From Hormiphora californensis (lineage: Eukaryota > Ctenophora > Tentaculata > Cydippida > Pleurobrachiidae): DNA of 64,000 nt. A program made the translations under genes and the position numbers. This document shows, one piece after another, positions 19,786-31,874 of this stretch. The stretch is taken from assembly GCA_020137815.1 (NCBI GenBank), contig CM035354.1, positions 7,373,987-7,437,986 on the forward strand, in the 5' to 3' direction. The notes under the pieces were generated by a model, which saw only the letters and a list, made by a program, of their open reading frames with translations, made no database searches and was not told the origin of the DNA. How positions within the stretch are numbered: the stretch's first letter is position 1; each line of letters starts with the position of its first letter.

Positions 19786-22700
19786 TTACTCAAGGGTTGA
19801 TTTGAGGTTTCTATCCTTTGTCTCCGGGAGCCACCACATAGTCCCCAGCCCCACAAGACAGAGGCCCATAAACAGGGAATTGAGAAGGTAATCGTTGGTG
19901 TTATTTGCAGCTTTCACCACATAGGGGGCTACAAAGGCACCTATCCGGGCAAAGATGGAGCAGAGATGAAGTCCACTTGATCGAATTGAGGTCGGCATCA
20001 CCTGGGAAAGAGGTGGTTGGTAACTAGGGGTAACCATGAGGCAAGTTACTCATGTTCGCACTGGGGAGGTAACTAGGGGGTAACTATGGGGTAACTAAGG
20101 GTGAGGTAGTTGAATCGTACGAGCAGTTGAAGTGGTTAGGGGAATACACAAGAGAGAGGACGTCCAGTGTGAGATTACAAAAACTCTTTCACCGACTTTG
20201 CATAAAACCTTACACAGTACACTTCATATAACCTCATTTTACCTCATTGGTGTACATGTATACAATCATGAAGACTGCAGCGGTGCCCCACTTGGATCCC
20301 ACAATGAGGGCCACTCTTTTTAGGTCCCACCCTGTAGCACCTAGTTCCACTTTTAACAGGGAAACAGCACTGCAGATTAGGATGAGAGCCAGGTTGAGAA
20401 AGAGAGTGTTCCACCTACCGAACCTGCCCATACTCCACGCTGTAACCACACCCGTGGGTATCTGTTATAGTAATGTGTGAATTAGTAATGCAGGTACGTG
20501 GGTATCTGTGGAAATGTGTGAATTAGTAATGCAGTTACGTGGGTTAACCAGTAATATGGAGAAGGTAGAATCCGATTGACTATAGGACATAGGTACTGGT
20601 ATCCTACTATACAATCCTGAAGCAAAACAGCTGAGACAAAGACCTCGACCATGCCGAAGAAGAATATTACCTCTAAGACAGCCATGATGAGGAAGTTAAC
20701 AGTTACACTTCCTGAGATGCCTTCCAGTGCGTAGTAGAACCCGTAAAACATAAGGGATACTAGGAACCATTGGTAGAATAACGCTAGAGTTACCACTAGG
20801 AACCTGTTGTGTGAGTTGATGTTTTGTAATATGTGGAGAACACGTGGATTCCGATTAAATCGGCATGTCTCTCCATTATTCTCTGATTTTTTGTTATCCC
20901 TCGACCAACTTTGTCAATAATTGTCACAAAGGGTATCTCAAAACCCAATCACCTATACCTGGGATTTCGGAGAATATTTAGAATGTTTCCACTCTGTTTC
21001 GTAGTCACCCCTTCTCCTTCTTCTTCAAGTTTCTTCTCAGGTGGAACCAGGTTAACCTGCCCCATAATACTGCCCCTCCCATTCAACTGTGCCATCTTGT
21101 CCAACACCAGAGCGGCTGCCTCTGGACCCTGATTGGCTAGAAGCCAGTATGGGCTCTCAGGGATAAACACCACCCAACACCCAACCACCAGCATGATAGC
21201 GTTGGCAATGTGAATAGAGTTCCAAACTGGGAAGAGCTCGTAGACACCCGCTAGAACTATCAGGCCCAACACCTTGAATATTAGCTAGAGAGGGAGGGAT
21301 GTGATATTGAACAATAGTCATGGCAAAGGAGGAGGAGGAGGGAAAAGGGTATTTTGGGCAGGGACTAATTTTATTAGCCCTTCGACTTCATCTTGTTCTT
21401 ACGCTGATGAAATTGCAGAGGGGACGCTTGGTTGAGGGGAAGAATTCATCTTTATAGGTCATGTGGACCGCTTGGAAACCGATACAGGTAGCACCTAGTA
21501 GGGAATGTAGAGTATCAAATTGAATTGAATCACATATAACTTGCTGTGTTCTGAATCAGAAAGAATCAGTGTCTGAGTGGCTCAGATCGGGTCGGCACGT
21601 TGGCAGACAGTGAAATATGTACCTGAAATAGTTCTGGCGACGAGAAAGAAAGTGTAAGACGGTGCGAGGGCCTGAGCTACAGATGTTAGAACTGTCGAGA
21701 TAACTGCCCCTAGAGTCACTTTCTTCCTTCCAAATTTATCTGATAGGTACCTGGAACATGTAATTGTAATATAGGATCCTGACGACATGGGTTGTTCGAA
21801 GGCGAGGGATTTTGAATTCCGCCTGGAAGTTTTTGGGAGGGTAGAATCATGTGGTTAGGGGGTACTGGTCGTGAGATTGTGATCACATCACACACCCCTC
21901 ACCCGCTGATTTGCGAGGGGGCCCTGTTCTCAAAGTCAACAACTCACCCGCTGATGGCAAGCCCGACAACAGTCCCAGGGATGAAGAATAGAGAACTAGA
22001 GAGAGCAGCAAGACCATCATCACACTCCAAACCAAAGTGGCTGACCATTGTCCGACTGGATTTGTTTCCGGCCCACTCCCACTGAACCCTCTCCAGGTCA
22101 CACACGTCCATGGTGGTCGTGTTACATGTGGTACTCTCCCCTCCAACACACACCCACTCAGGGGACAACAACTGGTGGGGAGTGTTAATTCGGGTGAGAG
22201 AATTAAGATGAGGGCCAGGGGACAACAGCTATATGGTGGGGTTTATGTGGAAGTGGCAGGGATGGGGATCAAATGTGTTTCCAGCTTTTAATGAGGAAGC
22301 TTCCGGAAGTCAATGAATTCACGGAAACCACACCATACCATGAATACTCCCCCAAGAAAGTTGAAGGCGGCAACAAGGTTCAGAAAGGATAACCCGAGGA
22401 GGTAGAGAACTTGGGATCTTCCAAAGGGTCCAATGAAGGCATACACCTCATCTACCTACACGAGAGGGAGAGAACAATTGGTAACCAAAGGGACAAGGCA
22501 GGAAGCGACCGAATATTCGGTTCGGTTCGGTTCGGTTCGGAAATTCGGTGTTTTTTGGGCGGTTCGGTTCGGTTCGGTTCGGTAGGAAATTTTGGCCGAA
22601 CCACCGAATTTTTTGGTCAAAAAATGCCCAGAAATCGGGCTTTTTCAGGCAAAATTTTTCAATTATTTCACGAAAATTGTATGGATTTCAATGTCAATTT

Positions 22701-23970
22701 CGCCGTATTAACCCTATTTCGAATCGGTGGTGCTATGTGGAAATGATTTCGCTAGTTTGCGGGTTCGATATGGATTGATTTGATACCTGACTTCCCGTCG
22801 AATCGTGTCCTCATGAGAGGGTCAACAAATTCAGAAACTTTTTTTTTCAAAAAATTCATGGAGAGCACCGATCAAGATGTTAAGAATCATTCTCTGAAAT
22901 TTTGTAAAAAAGTTTGGAAAATATTTCAAAGTCAATTTTATGGAAAATTTTATATATCAATTTTGCCGTACGAATCGTGTTTCGAATCGGTATTGCTAAG
23001 CGGGAGTGATGTTGCTAATTAGTGGGTCCGAGATGGATTATGCTGATACGTGATCCCCCATCAAATCTAATTAGGAAGTTTAGGGGAAACGATTCATGTT
23101 TCAATAAATCCTGCTAATTAGCGAGAGCACTGCCGCATAGCATCACCGATTCGCAACACGATTCGTACGGCAAAATTGACATAGAATTTTTTTTCCGAAA
23201 TTGACTTTGAAATATTTTACAAAGTTTTTTCACAAAATTAAATGTTTCTCTAAAAATTCATGGAGAGCATCGATCAAGGTATTGAGAATCATTACCTGAA
23301 ATTTTGTGAAATTTTTTTTGTGAAAAATATTTTAAGTAAATTATGGTATACGAATCGTGTTTCTAATCGACAATGCTAAACGGGAGTGATGTTGGTAATT
23401 AGTGGGTGCGAGATGGATTGTGCTGATACGTGATCCCCCATCAAATCTATGTAATTAGGAAATTTAGAGAGACACGATTCATGGTTCGTTTAATCCTGCT
23501 AATTAGCAATACCATTCCCGTATAGCATTGCCGATTCGAAACACGATTCGTACGCAAAAATTGACATAGAAAATTTACGATAAAATTGACTTTGAAAATT
23601 TTTTCACAAAATTGACTTTGAAATTTTTTCAAACATTTTTTAACAAAATTTCAGAGAATGATTCTCAATACCTTGATCGGTGCTCTCCATGACTTTTTAG
23701 AGAAATATTTATACAGAAAAAGTTTTGTATAGTTCGGTTCGGTTCGGTTACCGAAATTCGGTTCGGTTCGGTTCGGTTCGGTTCGGTAAAAAAGTTTTTC
23801 AAATTCGGTTCGGTTCGGTTCGGTGGAAAAAAACCGGTTCGGTCGTTTCCTGGGACAAGGAGATCGGGTGCTAACTAGGATTTTCCTAGGAGGACTGACC
23901 ACAAAGAAGCAGCGAGATTTAGAAAACTTGCCGTTACCTCAGTAAGGATCTTAACTTGCTTTTCGGACAT
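19786..23970 (-). CDS. SLC22-type (organic ion transporter) major-facilitator protein
   Basis: Nine exons with closing phases: 23938-23970, 22339-22455, 21948-22171, 21623-21750, 21403-21494, 20959-21284, 20671-20803, 20243-20461, 19786-20001, encoding 495 aa. SLC22 carriers move organic cations or anions across the plasma membrane. Family marks: N-terminal VDEVYAFIGPFGRSQ, a first extracellular loop with Cys residues and N-glycosylation sequons ending VQWEWAGNKSSRTMVSHFGLECD, the MFS signature GYLSDKFGRKK at about residue 125, IPESPYWLL in the central part, and MPTSIRSSG and WWLPETKD near the C terminus. Twelve membrane segments are expected for the family. The start is the ATG at 23970, giving an 11-codon first exon; intron 1 contains a 1.35-kb transposon. 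Substrate cannot be inferred. The C-terminal end appears altered by a local duplication. Confidence 0.88.
22499..23852. mobile_element. 1.35-kb hAT-like foldback with 8-bp target duplication
   Basis: Ends read CAGGAAGCGACCGAA (left) and TTCGGTCGTTTCCTG (right), and the element is flanked by a direct 8-bp duplication GGACAAGG (22491-22498 and 23853-23860). An 8-bp duplication with CAG...CTG ends points to the hAT superfamily. Subterminal tracts are TTCGG pentamer arrays at both ends in the same orientation. The interior alternates forward and reverse copies of a module with CGAATCGTGTTTCGAATCGG and CACCGATCAAG, clearly homologous to the core of the pogo-ended element at 12700-13576. It lies in SLC22 intron 1. 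No transposase seen. Confidence 0.88.
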
Positions 23971-25014
23971 CGCAAGTCCCAAAGTAAGATCACAACAGCT
24001 GTACTACTCAGGTACTGCAGTGTCGAAATGGCCTGCTGCAGGAACTGGGACTTTTGTAGTACGGGGTAGAACAAAACGTTTGCAACAATCCTCAATATCA
24101 AATATCAATAACTCCTTCGGCATTCTCTCTCTCCCTGTCTCTATTTCGTGGTATATGCTCCATTGCTCAATGCTCCCTGGGAGCTCTGTTACGGTATAGC
24201 ATTTCAATATTTCACGAGGCCAGTGCGAGGAACAAGGCCATGACCCCTGAACACGAAGGAAGCTGGCCGTACCAGCTCGATATTTTCAGTTGAGTCGAGT
24301 GGTGAAAGGCTCCGAGAAGAAGAACCCATAATCCCTACACGACTGTATCTTCATGCATGCTACATAGCTTTCGACCCTTTCAGAGCATTAGCCTGTCCCT
24401 ATTCTCATTTCTTTCAGAGCATTAGCCTGATGTCATACTACCCCGATGAGGACCATCTTTTGTGAGACCAATGATCCCGGTAACCAGATATATTGGGAGA
24501 AGTTGAAAACGGATAAATTTACGAGTAAGAAATAATCGCAAAACATATAAGGTGTTACAAAGTTAACCATCCTGTTTCAAATTTACACACTTAAATTCTC
24601 AAAAAACACATACAGATAGAGACAACTAATATTATGAATAAAAGTTATATAGTTAACCTTTTAATTATGCTCTCTTGTCAGCGCAAGTTACAAATGTAGC
24701 AAATTGAGTGGCTCACAACACTCTATGTGCCAGTGAGGTGGAATCTCACTCTTGTCGGCTACTAGGTACAACTTACAAGCTGTAGTTGTTGTGCCAGTAA
24801 AATCTGGCCATCTGGATATAATGTTGGTGTTTTTATGGGACTAAGCAGTACCCTAAATTGCCACAAATATTCTTCCTCACTCACTCTCTCTCTCCGACAA
24901 AGTCCTTACAATATCTCTCTTCCTCTTCTTCTCTCTTTCTCATTCTGGTTGGTAGTCTCTCTGAACAGTCCTCGTGACACTGACATTCCAAATTCCGGGG
25001 AGGTATGTGAGACA
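23971..25014. other. Spacer between the SLC22-like and acyltransferase genes
   Basis: Both neighbours are on the minus strand, so this should hold the SLC22 promoter/5' UTR and the acyltransferase 3' UTR. An 18-bp direct repeat (TTTCAGAGCATTAGCCTG) occurs near 24378 and 24413. No further gene is supported. Confidence 0.45.
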
Positions 25015-28000
25015 TCAGGAGGCAACAGGATCTGTTAAAAGGGCCGAGTCATGTTTTGTAATGGTGTCCGTATTAGGAAACGTCCCCTCGTTGCTAGCGC
25101 GATCGTTGTCGTTGCTAAGGCGGTCTTCTTCGTTGCTAAGGCGGTCATATTCGTTGCTAGGGTGGTCTTCTTCGTTGCTAAGGCGGTCATCTTCGTCGCT
25201 AGGGCGGGTTTCTTCATTGCAAGGGCGGTCTTCTTCGTTGCTAGGGCAGTCTTCTCCGTCGCTAGGGCGGGTTTCTTCGCTGCTAGGGTGGGTTTCTTCG
25301 TTACTAGGGGCGTCATGATGCTCGATTTCAGGCATATCACCGTTGGTAATAACAACATCAGGAATTGGTGATGCCTCTCTCGATATCTCGCTGCTAGGTG
25401 CATCAGCCTCAACATCAGACACCAGTATATCGGCAGCGTTGCTAGTGGTAACCACTGCAGCGTTGCTAGTGGTAACCACTGCAGCGTTGCTAGTGGTAAC
25501 CACTGCGGGTGGTTTATTGAGGCTGCTCAGGTTTCCGTGGGAGATGTTCCTGGTTAGTACAGAGTTCTCCAGAAAATACTGCCTCTCTTGATCCATCAGG
25601 GACTGTTTAATTCTGCTGCTCAGCTGCTTTCGTTTTATCATACCGTCCCACTGAAAAAAGGGAAGATATTACAATTTGGACGGAAATACAACACACAAAC
25701 GTGAACGTGTGGAGAACTAAAATCACTGATCACTACTATCACAAGTACCTGGAGATCAACAAGACCGCCTTGTTTAGCGATAATTGATTTCACTCTGTTT
25801 GCAAAATCTATCGCATCCTCTCCTGACAGTCTCTTCATTGGAGGCAGATACCAAACATCAACTACCAGCGCCCAGCTGGTCAACATCATGAACAGATACC
25901 TGAAGAAATTAGGGAATTTATAAAGTTAGTTTCCCTCACATAACAGACAAGCTGTGTTCCACCCCTGTCTGGCGGTATCAACCCGATCTGAGTGCACTGT
26001 CAAAACGGCGCCAGAGAGCATTACCCTCAGTAACATACCTGACAATGCTTTGTTCACTGCTATTCCAGAAGGCTTCAGTATACAGTGTATCATACTTCAT
26101 TGCTACAGGGTAGATGGTGGTGTCGATCTCAAAGGACCCTTTCTTGAACATCATCACACTGGTATTGTTGATGCAGGTACCCTCCGGGAATATCAGGACT
26201 GGGAAATTCCGACCTGTAGAGAATATGGGAGTCAACGCTACTGTTCTTTAGATTACACATCTTATACGATCTAACATACCTACTTTAGCACAAGTGACAC
26301 TTTACTTGAAAAAAACAGCCTAATCTCAGTTGCCGTAAGCTACAAAATAAAACTTGACACAACGTACCACTACTGCAATGATCAGTTAGTCTGTTCACCA
26401 CCCTCTGCCGATCCTTCTCCTCTCCTCTATCAAACCACACATGATCAGATGTCTTATCCAGGAACTGCTGGAAGAATCCCAGTAGACCCCCGTGACGCTG
26501 TCCAATCAGGGAGTAGCAGTTGTCATAACTGAGTATAACCGCATCAAGCGGTGAGGTATGGTTAGCCACACAGATCCCACCCTTCTTAGCCTTATTCTCC
26601 GGGTTGTGGAAATTGATGATTGCGCTGAGGCTGTGGGCTATTAGCCTGAATACAGAGCAAATCAACCATTCCTGAAAGTGGTAGTGTGGGGTTAGAACAA
26701 AAGGGAATCATGCAAACTGAAATTTGAAAATGCTTTAAAACCATTGATAGCAGCTCAATTCTCTGGGCTTTGCAGCTTTGCTCAGATATGTATGTGGTTA
26801 ATCAAAACCCTGATTACCTCAAATATGCAATATTAAAACTCGATTGCAATTAAAACCCTCAGATAATGCTCTAAACCCTGATTACCTCAGATGTGTGCAA
26901 TTCAAACCCTTGTTAAAGCTCAGATATGCTCTATACTCACACTTACATATGCCTTCCCGTAAAAAGCTGTGTTTTTTGGGAGAACACAGAGGATAGCAGT
27001 GGCAATACAAAACCATATCAGGGCCGCTGTGAACACCAACACTCTGGAAAGGAGGATGTTAATTACTTAATTAAATCAGTAATTGGTTGGTGAATCTACC
27101 AATATAATTATATGGTAGTAGCCAAAACCAATCAAGATCATTCTATAACAACCAATTATCTAATTACTAATCAATTAATGACCCAAACTAATTACTCAAT
27201 TACCTCATTGGCAGCAGCCATCCCCATCTCCAGATGAGACTAAAGAACCAGATGATATTGAGACGATGACTCATGAATACAGGGTGGATACAAGATCTAG
27301 TCAACATGTTCCATAACTTCTTCTCAGCAGCGTAAAACCTTGTAGTAACCTAAAGAGAAAGAAGTCTGTTTAATAGACGGATTTTTAAAACTGTCCGGCG
27401 TCCGCTCCCTTTTTTAATTTGTTTGCGGCTTCGTATTTGTGCGTGACAGCATCCCTTTGTTAATACCTGATCGTCCCTGATTCGAGAGACCCCGCTGACA
27501 ACGAGGGGTGCGATGTCACAGAAACTGAAACTTGGAGCGAGGGGTCCAACGGTGTCCCCTTCTACATAACTGGGGAGGTGTTTCCTTCGACCCCTCCTTC
27601 TCCGTGCTGTCTCTAACTCACTGATTCCCTCCTCTTCCTCTTCCTCCTCCTCTTCAATCTGGGGGTGTATTGAAATTGGTGACGTCACGTAACGGTGGAT
27701 AAGAGGGGGATTCTGGAGATATATACTTAGAGTGAAGTGGTTGAGTTTTGGTCCCTTATCTACAACTCTCTTTTTACCTTATCTGTGAAACCAAGAAGAT
27801 GCTGTCTCTCCTTGATAATGCCATCACAATAGACAAATAACCTGTGTACCATCTTGATGTACCTGGGGGGGGGGGGGGGGGGGGGTTACAGTCTCATTCG
27901 ATTTAGTATTGATAATGTGCTCAGTTTAAAATGATGGAAGGATTTGTTGTTAATTTTTTGTTCAAATCGGGGCGAGGTGAGACAGGGTCGAGCAAGGCAA

Positions 28001-28121
28001 AAGATTTGTATGTCTCTTACCATTTTCGCAGTGTAACAGTTCCTCCCAAGAATGCGGGGACAAGGAATCCAAATACAAAGGTGGACAGCCAGTAGGTGAG
28101 AATAAAAAATCGTGGCACCAT
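25015..28121 (-). CDS. Glycerol-3-phosphate acyltransferase 3/4-like (ER membrane)
   Basis: Nine exons with closing phases: 28021-28121, 27778-27862, 27467-27712, 27204-27349, 26947-27043, 26368-26671, 26039-26213, 25749-25899, 25015-25650; 646 aa. GPAT3/4 acylate glycerol-3-phosphate at the ER, the first step of glycerolipid synthesis. Catalytic NHTSPLD (H263, D268), HVWFDRGEEKDR (about 303-313) and FPEGTC (335-340) are intact, as are family stretches GGICVANHTSP, INNTSVMMFKKGSFEI and TSWALVVDVWYLPPM. Hydrophobic segments lie in exons 1, 4 and 5. Odd points: a Glu9 run and an RRRRGRRK cluster in exon 3, and a C-terminal extension of about 200 aa (human GPAT4 is about 456 aa) made of AVVTTSNA repeats and acidic SNEED repeats. 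The exon 2 acceptor follows a run of 22 C. GPAT3 and GPAT4 cannot be told apart here. Confidence 0.92.
25078..25512. repeat. Coding minisatellites in the last acyltransferase exon
   Basis: An imperfect 18/36-bp repeat (plus-strand core TTCGTTGCTAAGGCGGTC) spans about 25084-25310, and three exact-length 24-bp units (GCGTTGCTAGTGGTAACCACTGCA) occupy about 25436-25507. Both have unit lengths divisible by three and keep the reading frame. Confidence 0.85.
25965..26018. repeat. CTGTCTGGCG hairpin family, copy 5 (intronic)
   Basis: Begins CTGTCTGGCGGTATCAACCC and ends GGCGCCAGAG; lies in the intron between acyltransferase exons 7 and 8. Confidence 0.5.
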
Positions 28122-28276
28122 CTCTCTCTCGTTACTCTGCTATCTAGTCAACATGGCTACATAAGGGATGAGGAGGGGTAATAATTTGGGAATAACCACA
28201 TTTCCATTTCTCTCAGTCTCACAGATAATATAAAAAGTACATGGTAATAAGTTAAGGACACACACACACAGTTCTT

Positions 28277-29259
28277 TTATTCGTCTGGTTTGTTCTCTGT
28301 GCCTTCAACTCTATTTCTCCACCGTTGAAGGTTTCGTAGTTCAGCGGCTGTATCGTCCGCCAGACGATTCTTGTAGATCCGAGAGATAATCTTTATCCTG
28401 TCCTGCTCTCTCCTCTCCCTGCTTTCCGTCATTCGGGGCGGGTCAACCGATAGCTTCTCTCGGTCCTCCCTGGAACAGGAAATGCACATAATAATGTGAA
28501 TTCTAGAGAATGAGAGTGATACAAAATGTTCCTTCCAAAGAATGCTAGATTGGTCGCATTGGTCGGTACGTGATGAGTGCGCGCGAGATAGTCCACAACT
28601 GCGCGCTAAAAACTAGCAATAGCTTCTCTGGCCTAGTCCTTCCCTCTGCGAAGTGTCACGTCACACCGTGACTAAGAGGGAAAGTAAGAATCATACGATA
28701 TGGCCAGCATGTTAGGGGAGAGTCTTACCGTTTTATGTTGTGTAGGAATCCCTCCAACCCGGGAACAAAGTCATCCTCATGAACATATTCTTCAGAGTCA
28801 TAGTTTCTCTTGCGAGCCTCCCAGACACTTTCTTCCTCCGGCATTTCCATCTGCATCTCCCAGGCGTCGTAGGGCTGCCGTACCCTATAGATGAAGTAAT
28901 GATTCGATGAGAGAAGATAGGGAGAGAGATAGAGAGAGAAAAGGGGAGAGAGAATAAAAGCGTTGAATTGGAAAATCTATTTTGGCACTGTAACTTCCAC
29001 CTACTGCAGTCGTGTGCAGGAAGTGTAACTACCACTTCCCAAGCGGTGAATTAAATCCGATAAATTTCTCCTACCTATTAAACTCCTTGTTGAAGATTTG
29101 GTGGTGCTTCAGTTTTCTCATACCCTCCTGCTCTCTCTCAGAGTGAGGCCGTGTGTACTGTGTGTATGTGGCAGCGAGCTCCCTTGCATATTCCTCGCCC
29201 AATAAATTACCTACCCGCCGCAACCACAACACCGTCTTAGCCTCGTCTACATGTTCTTC
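28277..29259 (-). CDS. Unrecognised protein, C-terminal three exons
   Basis: Exons 29075-29259, 28729-28884 and 28277-28469 have good splice sites and closing phases and encode 177 aa ending at a TAA. The sequence is charged and rich in Trp, Tyr, Glu and Arg (LWLRRVGNLLGEEYARELAA, QPYDAWEMQMEMPEEES, MTESRERREQDRIKIISR), suggesting a mostly helical soluble protein. I recognise no domain. The N-terminal part must lie upstream on the minus strand, beyond the GA- and A-rich tracts. The mL47-like exons at 34965-35344 are candidates for its start, but the phases do not join directly (2 nt left over versus phase 0), so at least one intermediate exon would be needed. Confidence 0.6.
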
Positions 29260-29339
29260 CTGCGAGGAAGGGGGGAGAGATGTCAGAGAGATATTAATGA
29301 CGGGGAGAGATGATATTAAAATCGGATGATACTCAGGAT

Positions 29340-29372
29340 CCTCTCATAATATTAAAGAGAGGGAGAGAGAGA

Positions 29373-29432
<60 letters not shown>

Positions 29433-30420
29433 AAATAGAGCAGGGAGAGTAGGAAGAGTAGGAGGTTGTAGCGGAGCAGAGAGGGAGAGAAACAGAAGAG
29501 GGAGTAGAGAGCGACAAGGAAGAGAGAGAGGGGAGAGGAGAGAGAAGGAGGAGAGAGAGAAAAGAAGAGGGAAGTTAGAGAAGAGAGAGAGAGCAAGAGA
29601 ATAAGAAGAGGGGATGGGGTGGGAGGAGAGAGGGTTGGAGAAGAGAGAGAGAGAGAAAGAGAGGGAGGATAAAAAGTATGCGAGTATAGAGAGAGGAGAG
29701 TAGGAGAGATAAGTCATACGCCTTCCTGCTACCTTAACAATTAGTGTAGAATAAGTAAACAGTACACTACTAAACAACATGTGACAAAGTAATTTAAATA
29801 AAAAATCACCACTAACCTACCACAAGATATCATAAGCAAATAACTGTGAAAGGGATAAAGCTTTGCTGAAAGAGACCAGTACTAGTAAATAGTTTGGATA
29901 TAAAAGCTTTCATGTATGCAATTCCTCATACAAAACAAAACAATTCCTCCTACTCATGTCGTGTTTCAATTCCTTAAAATACGGAAATTTACCGTAATAT
30001 ACTGGTTTAATATATAGCAGTATCGTGGAAACAAAGGTCCAGTTTAGAAAAAAAGAAGAGCTGGTGATATGTTCCCGGTAAACGAGATTTGTAAAATACG
30101 GTTCTTTTTTCATCAACATTGGGGAGATAGATAGAGCGAGAGGGAGGTGAGAGAAACATAAGGAGGAGACAGGAAGAGAGGTTGCAGCGAGAGGAGAGGA
30201 GAGAGAGAGAGAGAGAGAGGAGAGGAGAGGCAGTGGAGAGAAATGAGAGAGAGAGAGAGATAGAAAGAGAGAGATTGAGGCAAGGCAAAACATGCGTATC
30301 AATTAGCCGATCTAGCGACCATCAGCCATGGTCTAGAAATGTGGTGGTCAGAGTAGAGATTAAGAGGAGTGAGAGTGGTATAGAGAGAGAGGAGAGAGAG
30401 AAGAGTATATGAGAGAAAAA
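29340..30420. repeat. GA-rich polypurine region
   Basis: A pure GA tract at about 29355-29432 followed by long degenerate GA-rich stretches to 29700 and again 30120-30420. Long Ser/Leu frames on the minus strand here are products of the CT repeat, not genes. Confidence 0.85.
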
Positions 30421-30648
30421 AACTATGATAGAGAGATATATGTATCACTTTGACCAAACGCTACAGTAATGTTGCAATTGCAGCAGGACTCCAATGTTTC
30501 TTTGACTTAGATTTCAGGTGTTATTCTACATTTTCCTTTCGCTTTGTGTTTTTCTTCTCCAACTTTTTATGTCTCTCTTTCTCTCTCACTCTCTCTCTTC
30601 CTCCCTCGTCTGCTTCGAGCTCACACTTCACCTACATGTGGCGTGAAC

Positions 30649-31841
30649 AATAAAAAAAAAAGTAAAAAAACAATAGAAAAAAAAAGATGTAAAAAAATAA
30701 AAAAAAAAAAAAAGAAAAAGGACAAAGAACAACAAAACACAATTAAAGCACCAAAAGAACCAAAAAAAGAACAAAAACGAAAATCAAAATAAAACCACAA
30801 ATTTAGAACAACGAAAAAAAAAAAAGCCAAAAAACAACAAACAACAAAAAACATTTGGCAAACTACAACAAAACAACCGAACAAGACCAACAAGAAGAAT
30901 AGAACAAAAAAAACAACACAAGACAAAGCAAGAAAAAAAACCCACAACAGACAAAACAAATAAAAAAAGAAAAAAAACCATAAAAAAAAAGATCAATCAA
31001 AGCAAACAAACTATACAAAAAAACCACACATGAGAAAACAACAAAAAAAACAAAAACACATAAAAAAACAAAAAAACAACAAGAAACCCAAAAATTACCT
31101 ACAAAAGATTATAAAAAAAAAAATACAAAACTAAACAAAGAATATCTATAACATAATAAAAAAACAAAGAAGTGGTTACCACCAAAAACAAACACACCAA
31201 CAGATAATAAAAGCAGACTACAACAAACTATAAGGAAAACCAAAAAAAACAAAACAAAAAAAAAAAAACAAACAAAACCACAAGAAAAAAAAAATACCAA
31301 AACACACCCCAAAAACCAACCAAAATAACCCTAAAAAAAAATCTCAAAACACCACCAAGAAAACCACGAAATTGCCCGACATAAATTGAAAAACCATATG
31401 ATGCAAAGAAAACAAAACGAATAAAATCAACACAAACAAAAAAAAACACAAAAAAAACTATTAAATAAAACAAAGATAAAAATAAAAAAAAAAGACAAAA
31501 AATGCAAAAAACAAGAAAACAACCAAACACCAAAAACAAATCAAACTAATAACCAAATAACAAAACAAACAACAAACATAAAATGAAAACACAAAAACAA
31601 AACAAAAACAAAAAAACAAGAAAAAATAAAAAAAATCTACAAAAACAAAAAGTGAAAAAACGCAAAAAGGAAATCAATAAAAAAAAAAAAACAAACAAAC
31701 GCAATAAAAAAAAACAAAAAAACAAAACCCCCAATAAAAAAACAAATTAAAACAAAAAATCATAATAAAAACAGAAAAAAGAACAACAAAAAAAAAAAAC
31801 AACGATCAAAAGAAGAAAAAACAATAAAGAAAAAAATAATA

Positions 31842-31874
<33 letters not shown>

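Noticed and set aside
24004-24207. 67-codon minus-strand frame upstream of SLC22
   Set aside because: Lies in the probable SLC22 5' flank, with no domain and no splice phase matching exon 1.
29333-30302. Ser/Leu-rich frames of 87-142 codons
   Set aside because: Products of GA/CT repeats, open in parallel frames.
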